Shown here: piece after piece, positions 37,567-45,144 of the stretch | How positions within the stretch are numbered: position 1 is the first letter of the stretch | Layout: each line of letters starts with the position of its first letter | Origin: Cytophagales bacterium | GTDB taxonomy: Bacteria; Pseudomonadota; Gammaproteobacteria; Burkholderiales; Burkholderiaceae_C | Direction: 5' to 3' | Assembly: GCA_030054145.1 (NCBI GenBank) | Contig: JASGCK010000018.1 | Coordinates: 1 to 45,144 of the forward strand | DNA: 45,144 nt | The notes under the pieces: generated by a model | Databases searched by the model: none | What the model was told of the DNA's origin: nothing | The model's input: only the letters and a program-made list of their open reading frames with translations | Translations under genes and position numbers: made by a program

Positions 37567-38670
37567 ATGACTAACCACAAACTTTTTTCTTCGACGCAGG
37601 CGGGCTCCATTCAACTGGCTAACCGCATCGTGATGGCACCGCTGACGCGTAACCGTGCGCCGCAAGCCCAACCCAATGCGCTCATGCAAACCTATTACGC
37701 GCAGCGTGCCACAGCGGGACTGATCATCACCGAGGCAACAGCAATTTCGCATCAAGGGCAGGGCTACTCGGATGTGCCTGGAGTTTGGAGTGCCCAGCAA
37801 GTCGAGGGTTGGCGAGCCATTACGAAGGCCGTTCACGCGGCAGGCGGCAAGATGGTGATGCAGCTATGGCACGTGGGGCGTGTTTCGCATAACGAGCTGC
37901 AACCGAGTGGCGGCGCACCTGTTGCGCCTTCCGCCATTCGTGCGAAAGCTAAAACGGTTTTGATTCGAGACGGCATTGCTGGATTTGTCGATACATCGGA
38001 GCCAAGGGCGCTGCGAATGGACGAGTTGCCCGGCATTGTGGCGAACTACCGCACGGCGGCACGTAACGCCATTGATGCAGGTATGGACGGAGTTGAAATT
38101 CACGCAGCGAATGGTTATTTGTTAGATCAATTTATGAAGTCGGGAGCTAATCAGCGCACCGACGCTTATGGTGGTTCGATAGAGAATCGCGCACGGTTCA
38201 TGCTGGAGGTGATGCACGCGGTGGTGCAAGAAATTGGCGGTGAGCGAGTTGGCATTCGGCTCTCCCCCGTCACGCCATCTAACGGTGTCGATGAAGACAA
38301 TCCACAACCGCTCTTTGACTATGTGGCTGCACACCTTGCTCCGCTTGGCCTTGCGTACCTGCATATCATTGAGGGGGCAACAGGACAAGGTCGCGAGGTT
38401 GCAGGTCGTCCGTTTGATTACGCGGCTTTTAAAGCCTGCTACACAAACGCTGGCGGCAAGGGCGCATGGATGGTCAACAATTGCTACGACCTGGCAATGG
38501 CCAAGCAAGCGGTAACTGCGGGCGCTGATCTGGTTGCGTTTGGTCGCCCGTTTATTAGTAACCCAGATTTAGTGGCGCGGCTACGCACCGGTGCTGCATT
38601 GAATGAGCTGAACCGCGCGTTGCTATACGGCGGCGGCGCGGCAGGCTATACGGACTATCCCACGGCCTAG
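37567..38670 (+). CDS. Old Yellow Enzyme family alkene reductase
   Basis: FMN-dependent ene reductase of the NemA/OYE type, 367 residues. Seen: IVMAPLTRNRA at the start, QLWHVGRVSH, the active-site segment GVEIHAANGYLLDQFMKSGANQRTDAYGGSIENR and the C-terminal FGRPFISNPDL. Such enzymes reduce activated C=C bonds in electrophiles and nitro compounds; the physiological substrate cannot be told. TAAGG precedes the ATG by six bases, eight bases after the exporter gene, so they are probably co-transcribed. Confidence 0.93.
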   Translation: MTNHKLFSSTQAGSIQLANRIVMAPLTRNRAPQAQPNALMQTYYAQRATAGLIITEATAISHQGQGYSDVPGVWSAQQVEGWRAITKAVHAAGGKMVMQLWHVGRVSHNELQPSGGAPVAPSAIRAKAKTVLIRDGIAGFVDTSEPRALRMDELPGIVANYRTAARNAIDAGMDGVEIHAANGYLLDQFMKSGANQRTDAYGGSIENRARFMLEVMHAVVQEIGGERVGIRLSPVTPSNGVDEDNPQPLFDYVAAHLAPLGLAYLHIIEGATGQGREVAGRPFDYAAFKACYTNAGGKGAWMVNNCYDLAMAKQAVTAGADLVAFGRPFISNPDLVARLRTGAALNELNRALLYGGGAAGYTDYPTA

Positions 38671-38676
38671 CTGGGG

Positions 38677-39879
38677 TCATGCCGCTTGCTTGTCCTCTAC
38701 CGCAAATTGAATGCCAGCGTGCGTTTGCAAGCGATTAACCAGCGCGTACCCCATAGCCGATGCGGGTGTCCAAATACCGCCTTGGGTGGCGGTTGCGTCC
38801 TGTAGTAAACACATCGCGGACTCGGCAATCATTTTGGAGGTGCTGCCATAACCGGGATCGCGGTCGCCCTTGACACCAACGGTGAGCGTGTTGGCTCCCG
38901 TCCCACTCTCGTCTGCGCTGCCGATAAACATCACGTCATAAAAGCCTGCATCGCGCTCGGCGCGAGAAGGACCCTCGCCAGGCTTGGGGCCGTCCTCGCT
39001 GCCAAGGCTCTTGTCTGCGGCGATAGCCTTTGCAACGGTTTCGCCTTTTTCGCCTGCACCTGCAATCATCATTTCGTCATAGACCAAATGGGTACCCCAT
39101 GCGTGCCCCAGTAAAAAATTGGAGCGATGCACGTTGCGGGTGTTGATGGCTGCCATGACAAACGGCGCAACCCATAGCCCAAGGTCCTCTTCCAGCATTG
39201 GTTTGTTGCCAGAGGGTTGACGCGGCCCTTCAAAACCAGGTGTCAAAGAAAACGGATTGCGCAGCAAATCCTGTACGCCTGGCTGGGTTGCCGCCGCCGC
39301 CATAGTGGCTTTCAAGCTGGCTGCTGTTCCGCCAGAGAATGTGCCCTTCATCTTGCGCACACGTCCGCGCACACGCGGCGCTGGCGCGCCAAAGCGGCGG
39401 ATCATTTCGGTTTGCAAAACGAGCATTCCCAGATCAAACGGAATCGAATCAAAGCCGCATGAAAACACGATGCGTGCGCCGCTGGCTTTGGCGGCTGCTT
39501 CGTGCGCATCAATCATCTGGCGCATCCAAGCAGGTTCGCCGCACAGGTCAACATAATCCACACCCGACTCGGCGCAGGCTTTGACGAGTTCATTGCCGTA
39601 CAGTTGATACGGTCCCACCGTGGTAAGCACTAACCTTGTACGCGCCATGAGCGCACCTAGACTGGCGGCATCGGCGCTGTCCGTGACGACCAAAGGCGTG
39701 TCAGCTGGCGCTCCAACCTCGTCGCGCACGGCAGCCAGCTTGCCAAGGCTACGCCCGCCCATTGCCCAGCGCAGACCTGTGTTCTTGCGGGTGAGTAAAT
39801 ATTCAACGACCAATCGACCCGTAAAGCCCGTCGCGCCGTGGATAACGATGTCGAATTCTTTTGTTGGTGTGTTTGTCAT
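38677..39879 (-). CDS. Saccharopine dehydrogenase-like / trans-acting enoyl reductase-type protein
   Basis: 400-residue protein starting with a Rossmann-type NAD(P) loop GATGFTGRLVVEYL and continuing with TVGPYQLYGNELVKAC and YVDLCGEP, the pattern of the saccharopine dehydrogenase-like family that includes mycobacterial trans-acting enoyl reductases. It is likely an oxidoreductase acting on lipid or polyketide-type substrates, but its reaction is not known. Convergent with the ene reductase gene with only six bases between stops. Confidence 0.85.
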   Translation of the reverse strand: MTNTPTKEFDIVIHGATGFTGRLVVEYLLTRKNTGLRWAMGGRSLGKLAAVRDEVGAPADTPLVVTDSADAASLGALMARTRLVLTTVGPYQLYGNELVKACAESGVDYVDLCGEPAWMRQMIDAHEAAAKASGARIVFSCGFDSIPFDLGMLVLQTEMIRRFGAPAPRVRGRVRKMKGTFSGGTAASLKATMAAAATQPGVQDLLRNPFSLTPGFEGPRQPSGNKPMLEEDLGLWVAPFVMAAINTRNVHRSNFLLGHAWGTHLVYDEMMIAGAGEKGETVAKAIAADKSLGSEDGPKPGEGPSRAERDAGFYDVMFIGSADESGTGANTLTVGVKGDRDPGYGSTSKMIAESAMCLLQDATATQGGIWTPASAMGYALVNRLQTHAGIQFAVEDKQAA

Positions 39880-39936
39880 GTGGGTTGCCTTGGTTAATGA
39901 ATCGGTTGAAGTCGTGTTTGTGATTGAGCTAGTGTG

Positions 39937-40116
39937 TCATATCAGCGCAGACTCCAGCAGTTTGGCGGCGCGTCCGCGTTGTTTGGCTATGGCGGCGTGA
40001 ATGAGATTCGTGGCATCGGGTGAAATGGCGGTGGAGTGCGGACTTGAATCCAAAACCGCGCTTGCAACGGTTGCAAAAAATTGCGGACGTATGCACCCGT
40101 ATTGCGGAGAAAGTTT
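39937..40116 (-). pseudogene. Possible 3' remnant of a lost gene
   Basis: In the 266-base gap between the dehydrogenase-like and SWIM genes, one minus-strand frame is open for 60 codons without a good start and ends TNLIHAAIAKQRGRAAKLLE before SALI-stop, with coding-like composition. It may be the tail of a gene whose front was lost. An overlapping frame (39929-40171) encodes an 80-residue protein with a C2H2-like pattern. I cannot tell which, if either, is real. Confidence 0.25.
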
Positions 40117-40145
40117 TCAGGTGTTTGTTAAGTTTCATATGGCGT

Positions 40146-41054
40146 TCAAGGGCGCTTTTTCTCATTCGCATACAACGTTTTGACTTGAGTAACTTTGACG
40201 GTCTTTTTTGCAGTCGTTACCTTTGGTATTTTTAGAGATGGTTTTTTCGCGCCCTTGTCGACCGCTGTTTTCTTTGCAACCAGCTTGACGGCGGCTTTGG
40301 TCGCTGTCGTTTTTATTTTGCGCACGGGCGGCTCGGCAATCGGTGCGGCTATATCCAAGCCAAATACATCAGCCAGATCGGCATCAGCCATCACCTTCTT
40401 AGATTTCGTTCCGACGGCTGCCTTCGGCTTGGCCGCGCTGGCCTGAGCAACCAAATCCTTGGCCTCTACATGGCGCAGAGTAAACAGCAATTCTGGTTGC
40501 TGATCCAGTCTTGCGCCAACGCCGTAAAGCACTGCAGCCACATGTTTGCACATACCTGCCCAGTCTGGGCAACTACAGTCAAATGCCATCTCGCTTGGTT
40601 CGGGGAACAAGCCTGTCGTTGGCGTGCAAATGCGCTCCATAACAGCCTTGGACAGTTTGCCTTGCAATAACTCGATCAGCGAGGCAACCGAGCTGGCGCA
40701 ATCGGCACACGCGGCCTTCCAGCGTGCTTGCGGCAATGCCTTGATGTGGACGCTGACTTGGTAAAGGCTTGACCCCATCACCAAGGCCTGCACAGTGCCA
40801 GCATTGATCTTGAGGTCGATCACAGAACCATTGCGCGCATACGCACGACCACGCGGCAGGCGATTTTCATAGTCGCTGTACTGCTCCAAATTACTGCACC
40901 AAGCTTTGCCCCAAAAAGTTTTGGCGACAGCGCCCCTGTAGGGTTCGATGGGGGAATAGTTCACTCCTTTCTTCTTGGCTTTGTTCACCGCCTTCAAAGC
41001 CTTGGCTTGGCGTTCGCTCACTGACACATATGGCTTGTAGCCCCAATAACTCAT
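40146..41054 (-). CDS. SWIM zinc-finger protein with basic tail
   Basis: 302-residue protein. The SWIM finger CxCx6CxH is visible as C160-S-C162 ... C169-K-H171 in FDCSCPDWAGMCKHVAAVLYGVG. The N-terminal part (WGKAWCSNLEQYSDYENRLPRGRAYARNGSV) is the conserved block of bacterial SWIM proteins. From about 205 on, the chain is rich in Lys, Ala, Thr and Val, like a histone H1 tail, probably nucleic-acid binding. It follows the SNF2 helicase by 42 bases with an AAGGAG site, so the two likely act together on DNA. Confidence 0.9.
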   Translation of the reverse strand: MSYWGYKPYVSVSERQAKALKAVNKAKKKGVNYSPIEPYRGAVAKTFWGKAWCSNLEQYSDYENRLPRGRAYARNGSVIDLKINAGTVQALVMGSSLYQVSVHIKALPQARWKAACADCASSVASLIELLQGKLSKAVMERICTPTTGLFPEPSEMAFDCSCPDWAGMCKHVAAVLYGVGARLDQQPELLFTLRHVEAKDLVAQASAAKPKAAVGTKSKKVMADADLADVFGLDIAAPIAEPPVRKIKTTATKAAVKLVAKKTAVDKGAKKPSLKIPKVTTAKKTVKVTQVKTLYANEKKRP

Positions 41055-41096
41055 GCTTGAAATCTCCTTAGTTGCGATAGTAGCTTTGCGCTAACT

Positions 41097-43808
41097 CTAT
41101 TCTTCTATAGCCGCATAAATATCCAGACGCACTAAATTCAATAAGTCCTTGTCGCTTAACTCTGTCAGCTGCAACTCGGTCTCGTTTTGCAGCACATCGC
41201 GACTCAAAGCTTGCTTGGATTCGATCATTTGGTCGATACGCTCCTCCACCGTGCCTCGGCAGACGAATTTATGTACCAGCACGTTGCGCTTTTGCCCAAT
41301 GCGAAAGGCACGGTCAGTGGCTTGATTTTCTACGGCAGGATTCCACCAGCGGTCGAAGTGGATCACATGCGAGGCAGCGGTCAGGTTGAGACCAGAACCC
41401 CCTGCTTTGAGCGACAAAATGAAGAAGGGTACTTGGTCGTCTTCTTGGAAGCGTTTGACCAACTCACGTCGTTTGGCTACTGGCGTACCGCCGTGCAACA
41501 CCAAGCCTTCGCGTCCAAAGATGCTGCCTAGGAACGCCGCCAGCGGCTCCGTCGTTTCGCGAAACTGGGTGAAGACCAGCATCTTCTCTTGCTTGGCAGC
41601 GATCACTTCCGCCAGCTCGCGCAAACGGGCGAATTTGCCGCTGTTCTCTTCCTCCCATCCGCCATTGCCTTGCCACTGCGATGGGTGATTGCAGATTTGT
41701 TTGAAACGCATCAAGTATGACAGCACCAAACCGCGCCTAGCCATGCCCTCTGCGCTCTCCAGCGCCTGAGCTAGCTCTTTGACAGCCGCTTGGTACAACG
41801 CAGCTTGCGCTGGCTTCAGGTGGCACCAAGCATTGGCTTCTGTCTTGTCGGGCAAGTCGCGGATGATGCGTTTGTCGGTTTTGAGACGGCGCAAAATGTA
41901 AGGACTGACCAAAGTTCGCAGGGGGCCGTAGTGCTTTTGTTGTTCTAAACGTTTGGTCAATGCGCCAAATACTTTGGCCGATCCAAGCAAACCAGGATGG
42001 GTGAAGTCAAAGATTGACCATAAATCCGACAAGCGATTCTCTACTGGAGTCCCCGTCAACGCGATCTTGGTTGTTGTGCGGAGTTTTTTGATGGCTTGGG
42101 TTTGCTTGGCATTGGGATTTTTTAATGCCTGCGCCTCGTCAGCAATCACAAGGCTCCACTGCGTTGTCAGCAGTATTGGCACACGCAGCAAGGTACTGTA
42201 GCTGGTAATTACCAGGTCGACCCGCTTGAATTGTTCGGCCTGCATGGAGCGCCATTCGTCAGCAGGCATAGCCGATGGGTGGGCGATCAGCACGGTAAGA
42301 CTAGGCGCAAAACGCTCGCTCTCTTGTTGCCAATTGGCAAGCAGCGATGCAGGGGCGACGAGGAGCGCAGGCGGTCTCGCGATTTTGTTTTCGCGCTTGA
42401 GCACCAAAAGCAGCGACAAAATTTGCATGGTCTTACCCAACCCCATGTCGTCAGCCAAGCAAGCCCCTAAACCTAGGCGTGTGAGTAAGTAGAGCCAGCG
42501 CACACCTGTCTCCTGATACGGGCGTAGCGTCGCTTGCAATTGAGGTCTGGGATCTACCTGTGCAAGCCCTTCAGGTTGGCGTAGATCTTGCAATGTTTTT
42601 GCAAGCCATGGGCCTGCGCTGACCTCGGACCAGTCTGCTGCGTCATCAAGGTCTGTGTCGTCTTGCGAGCCCAGTGATGCACGCGACATCAGGCGCATAG
42701 CCTCAGCAAACGGCAAGCCCTGCTCATTGCTGATGTTTTGGATGTCAGTGAATCGCTGCAGCATACGATCCAATTTCTTGGCATTAACCAAGACCCAATT
42801 GCCTCGTATCAACTGTAGGCCATCACCCCCTTTGAGTAAGTCCTCGATCTCCGCTGCTGTCAGTTTTTCCTCGCCCAGCGTAATGCCCATATTGAAGTCA
42901 AGCAAGGCATCCATGCCCAGCACCGAAGGTGGATTGGCACCTAGGCTGGCGCTAACCTTAGCGCGTGCGGGTCTTCCTGCCGCCCAATTGTTGGGGGTGC
43001 GCACCACGATGCCGGCAGTCTCAAGTTTGGGCACGTCTTGCAAAAACGCATAAGCGTTCGCAGGTGTCCAGCGCAATGGGTGATAGATTTCGCCATCTGC
43101 AACCATCTCCATCAGCCAAGGGCAAACCTCTGCGGCACGTTGCACTGGCATCAACAGATTGAGCAACTGCGCCTTTTGCTTGCTGCCCGAGAATTCGGTC
43201 AACGCACGCGACAATGGTATGTGCTGGGCTTTGCCGTGTGTCGATAGTTTAGAGGTGTAGGTGGCGAGAAACGCAAAAGGCGACTCGGGGTCTTTGCGAT
43301 TTTCAGCAAGATTGAAATGAACACGGCCGACTTGATGCCAAGCTGAATGGCAACTTTGCAGAAACTGGGGTAAGGTCTTGGTAGACGCGGCAAGCTCTAC
43401 GCGTAATGCAAGCTCCATCTCACCCCACAGACGAGTCAATAAGCTGGCATCGACATATTCGACCCCTCGCATGGGTGGTAGGTCAAGCAGCATGGTTGCG
43501 AGCACAGTTGTATCGGGTACATCGACTGAGATATCCTCGATTAGCACATCATCCGCAACTGCGCACAGGCCAGTGACATAGCGCGATGCAAAGTCTCGCC
43601 ACCATGCCATCTCAGATGGTAACACTGACCCTATTTCGACCGCACCCAAATGCAGCAGGGCGTGGCCAGCATCTCTAGCAAAGGCTTCGGCAAGACGGGT
43701 TTCCAAGGTCGCATCAACAGCATATGTAGTTTCTGAAGATTCACTTTGCAACTCGAGTCTCAGGTGACCCTGCGGTGATAGCGCGAGACAAATGGGGCTC
43801 AGGGGCAT
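41097..43808 (-). CDS. SNF2-family helicase/ATPase
   Basis: 903-residue SWI2/SNF2 ATPase. The N-terminal 400 residues are a poorly conserved accessory region. The motor has LADDMGLGKTMQ (Walker A, 451-462), the DEAQ box at 557-560, ALTGTPVENRLSDLWS, and the C-terminal helicase half with LKAGGSGLNLTAASHVIHFDRWWNPAVENQATDRAFRIGQ. Such proteins translocate on double-stranded DNA without unwinding. Paired with a SWIM-finger gene just downstream. Role (repair, transcription recycling, defence) is not evident from sequence. Confidence 0.93.
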   Translation of the reverse strand: MPLSPICLALSPQGHLRLELQSESSETTYAVDATLETRLAEAFARDAGHALLHLGAVEIGSVLPSEMAWWRDFASRYVTGLCAVADDVLIEDISVDVPDTTVLATMLLDLPPMRGVEYVDASLLTRLWGEMELALRVELAASTKTLPQFLQSCHSAWHQVGRVHFNLAENRKDPESPFAFLATYTSKLSTHGKAQHIPLSRALTEFSGSKQKAQLLNLLMPVQRAAEVCPWLMEMVADGEIYHPLRWTPANAYAFLQDVPKLETAGIVVRTPNNWAAGRPARAKVSASLGANPPSVLGMDALLDFNMGITLGEEKLTAAEIEDLLKGGDGLQLIRGNWVLVNAKKLDRMLQRFTDIQNISNEQGLPFAEAMRLMSRASLGSQDDTDLDDAADWSEVSAGPWLAKTLQDLRQPEGLAQVDPRPQLQATLRPYQETGVRWLYLLTRLGLGACLADDMGLGKTMQILSLLLVLKRENKIARPPALLVAPASLLANWQQESERFAPSLTVLIAHPSAMPADEWRSMQAEQFKRVDLVITSYSTLLRVPILLTTQWSLVIADEAQALKNPNAKQTQAIKKLRTTTKIALTGTPVENRLSDLWSIFDFTHPGLLGSAKVFGALTKRLEQQKHYGPLRTLVSPYILRRLKTDKRIIRDLPDKTEANAWCHLKPAQAALYQAAVKELAQALESAEGMARRGLVLSYLMRFKQICNHPSQWQGNGGWEEENSGKFARLRELAEVIAAKQEKMLVFTQFRETTEPLAAFLGSIFGREGLVLHGGTPVAKRRELVKRFQEDDQVPFFILSLKAGGSGLNLTAASHVIHFDRWWNPAVENQATDRAFRIGQKRNVLVHKFVCRGTVEERIDQMIESKQALSRDVLQNETELQLTELSDKDLLNLVRLDIYAAIEE

Positions 43809-43938
43809 TTGCTATTACTCATTAAAACTTGTAGACGCGGATTGCGTTGGAGTCGTAACCACGCATTGGCTTGTGTCTGCCCAAAACCACTCTTCAAAAA
43901 GTTACGGAATAGTGCGGATGTACGCTTACCACTGCGTA

Positions 43939-44157
43939 TTATTTTTCATCGCCTAAAGGATAGCTAGTGGGTGGTTTACGGGGTTGCATCTCCGCCCCCC
44001 ATCCAGTCGGTCTACGGGGGTGACCTTGAAGAATTCTCCTCCCTGGCTTGCTATTTTTGTGCGCCGTCAATATAGCTTGATGCAAATCCCAACCAGCTTC
44101 TTGCATGATTTTTTTGCGAATAGCATGTATCTCTTGAACAATCGGATCAGTCCACAT
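43939..44157 (-). CDS. Small protein paired with the PIN toxin (candidate antitoxin)
   Basis: 72 residues starting MWTDPIVQEIHAIRKKIMQE, a helical charged segment (about 5-37), then a Pro/Arg-rich tail. The N-terminal type (M-x-DPIV-E-H-R) is familiar as the second gene after PIN-family toxins. Its ATG lies inside the end of the toxin gene (11-base overlap), so it is translated after it. Antitoxin function is inferred. The 130 bases between it and the SNF2 gene show no gene. Confidence 0.65.
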   Translation of the reverse strand: MWTDPIVQEIHAIRKKIMQEAGWDLHQAILTAHKNSKPGRRILQGHPRRPTGWGAEMQPRKPPTSYPLGDEK

Positions 44158-44644
44158 CTTCGTCTCCTTCAGTTATAGACAATTGGTCTGGGGTAACGAT
44201 TCGAGGTGGCTCGAATCCAGCGTCTCGGCATATTTTCTCAACAAGGCCTAAATTGTGTGGGTTGGCGAGATGCGCATAGTTCCAAGTGACCAAAAACTCA
44301 ACGCCATTAACCGCCGCAGACGCAATATGCAATGCGTCGTACCGAGCAACGACTGGCAATGCCCCAGCAGAAATCAGTTTTCCAGCAAGATTTTCGATAT
44401 TAGAGATGTCAGTCGGCACTTTCGGTATCTCAGCTATCGATTCAAGCCTTAGTCGCGCCGCATCAGGGTCGCCACCAGATGCCTCTTGTTCAATAAAGTC
44501 TGAAATAAGCAGTTCATACTTGAGAGCGGCAAGCGCCCACCATTCTTGTGTCACGATTTTTCGCCCATTCGTCACTACATCACGGCTTGGTTTTGCTGTT
44601 AAGTAGCTAATCACGGTGTTGTCAAGATAGACGGTGGGCTTCAT
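44147..44644 (-). CDS. PIN-domain protein, probable toxin
   Basis: 165 residues with PIN-fold landmarks: D8 in TVYLDNTVISYL, Glu residues at 52 and 54 in DFIEQEAS, D103 in RYDALHIASAA, and the LVTWNYAHL segment. Unlike the VapC at 7735, it comes first in its operon, with the small partner gene following. It lies beside an ISL3 remnant, in a part of the window that looks acquired. Confidence 0.8.
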   Translation of the reverse strand: MKPTVYLDNTVISYLTAKPSRDVVTNGRKIVTQEWWALAALKYELLISDFIEQEASGGDPDAARLRLESIAEIPKVPTDISNIENLAGKLISAGALPVVARYDALHIASAAVNGVEFLVTWNYAHLANPHNLGLVEKICRDAGFEPPRIVTPDQLSITEGDEDVD

Positions 44645-44700
44645 GAGGTGAATTTTAACGGGTCTAAGTTGATTTTCAGTGGGTAAGCTAGGAATTTTGA

Positions 44701-45089
44701 CATGAACAGTGACGCACTATTTGGAATGGCTTTAGGGCTGCAAGCGCCGTGGGCAGTAACGGAAGTTACCTTCAAAACAGACGAGCCTTCAGGTCGCGAG
44801 TTGCACCTGCGAATTGGCTTACCAGTGGCAGCAAATTCAAAGACGATGTAGGCGCAGATTGCTCGGTGCACGACACCGTAGAGCGTCAGTGGCAACACCT
44901 AAACTTCTTTGAGCACCACTGTTTTCTTCATTGCAAAGTCCCTCGCATTACAACCAGTGATGGACGAGTGCGCAATGTGGATGTGCCGTGGGCACGCGCG
45001 GGCAGCGGATTTACGCTCCTCTTTGAAGCCTTTGCTCTAGCGTTGATCGAGCGCGAGATGCCCGTCATTCGCGTCGCACAGATCATCCT
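44701..45089 (+). pseudogene. Broken ISL3-family transposase
   Basis: It starts MNSDALFGMALGLQAPWAVT, a typical ISL3 N-terminus. At about 44818 the frame is lost, consistent with deletion of one T in a run. The rest continues in another frame with DCSVHDTVERQWQHLNFFEH and then VDVPWARAGSGFTLLFEAFA, ending at MPVIRVAQII where the 51-bp end repeat cuts it off. The cysteine pairs of the zinc finger are partly lost. So it is both frameshifted and interrupted. The bases before the ATG (from about 44660) may be its left end. Confidence 0.85.
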
Positions 45090-45140
45090 AAAAAAGCAGT
45101 TAGCCATCCAGTCTAAGTGCATAAAGCATCGACTTAGGAG
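45090..45140. repeat. Right copy of the contig-end inverted repeat
   Basis: Exact reverse complement of bases 1-51. It interrupts the ISL3 transposase after the codons for A-Q-I-I, so it is the edge of a second element inserted into the ISL3 gene. Four more bases (gcaa) follow to the window end. Confidence 0.85.
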
Positions 45141-45144
45141 GCAA

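Noticed and set aside
43809-43860. Minus-strand reading with a tail-like peptide before the SNF2 gene
   Set aside because: About 15 codons with no start or recognisable match; could be chance.

Overview
This window looks like a complete contig from a betaproteobacterium, most likely in or near the Burkholderiales/Comamonadaceae. Outer-membrane biogenesis (LpxC, a lipobox lipoprotein, TonB-ExbB-ExbD) marks it as Gram-negative. Coq7 indicates ubiquinone synthesis, HemA the C5 route to haem, and MurE carries the DNPR motif of meso-diaminopimelate-type peptidoglycan. The hemA-prfA-prmC-grxD order and the GTP-type PEP carboxykinase also fit this group. The lineage is an inference from gene content; no rRNA or tRNA gene is visible.

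Layout. 1-1.6 kb: lipA and a regulatory-looking AT-rich region. 1.6-4.5 kb: tonB-exbB-exbD-exbD-coq7, tightly packed. 4.5-8.1 kb: a glycine-zipper lipoprotein, a 45-residue membrane peptide, pckG and a VapBC-type toxin-antitoxin pair. 8.4-11.2 kb: aroE-ugpC-ugpQ and a small membrane protein. 11.3-15.0 kb: hemA-prfA-prmC-grxD. 15.08-16.15 kb: an inserted element with terminal inverted repeats and an 8-bp target duplication, carrying a NYN-domain gene. 16.2-34.5 kb: a complete division and cell wall (dcw) cluster on the minus strand, mraZ-rsmH-ftsL-ftsI-murE-murF-mraY-murD-ftsW-murG-murC-ddl-ftsQ-ftsA-ftsZ-lpxC, mostly joined by 4-bp ATGA overlaps. 34.7-39.9 kb: an SRPBCC protein, a cysteine-less glutaredoxin-like protein, an ABC exporter, an Old Yellow Enzyme and a saccharopine dehydrogenase-like protein. 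40.1-45.1 kb: accessory genes, namely a SNF2 helicase with a SWIM-finger partner, a PIN toxin with a small downstream partner gene, and a broken ISL3 transposase.

How the genes work together. The dcw cluster supplies the cytoplasmic peptidoglycan precursor steps (MurC, D, E, F, Ddl), the lipid steps (MraY, MurG) and the septal machine (FtsL, I, W, Q, A, Z), with LpxC at its end linking to lipid A. TonB-ExbB-ExbD energises outer-membrane uptake. UgpC and UgpQ point to glycerophosphodiester use.

Most unusual features. (1) The 15.08-16.15 kb element looks like an IS1-type transposon that lost most of its transposase and kept an intact NYN nuclease-like passenger gene. (2) A REP-like repeat (core cttcgacaggctcag) occurs between genes and also inside hemA, ddl, murD and an ABC exporter, where it is translated in frame as extra loops. 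(3) Short tandem duplications occur repeatedly in or at the ends of genes (hemA, ddl, the glutaredoxin-like gene, lipA, lpxC). (4) The two contig ends are a perfect 51-bp inverted repeat, so both run into the same repeated element.
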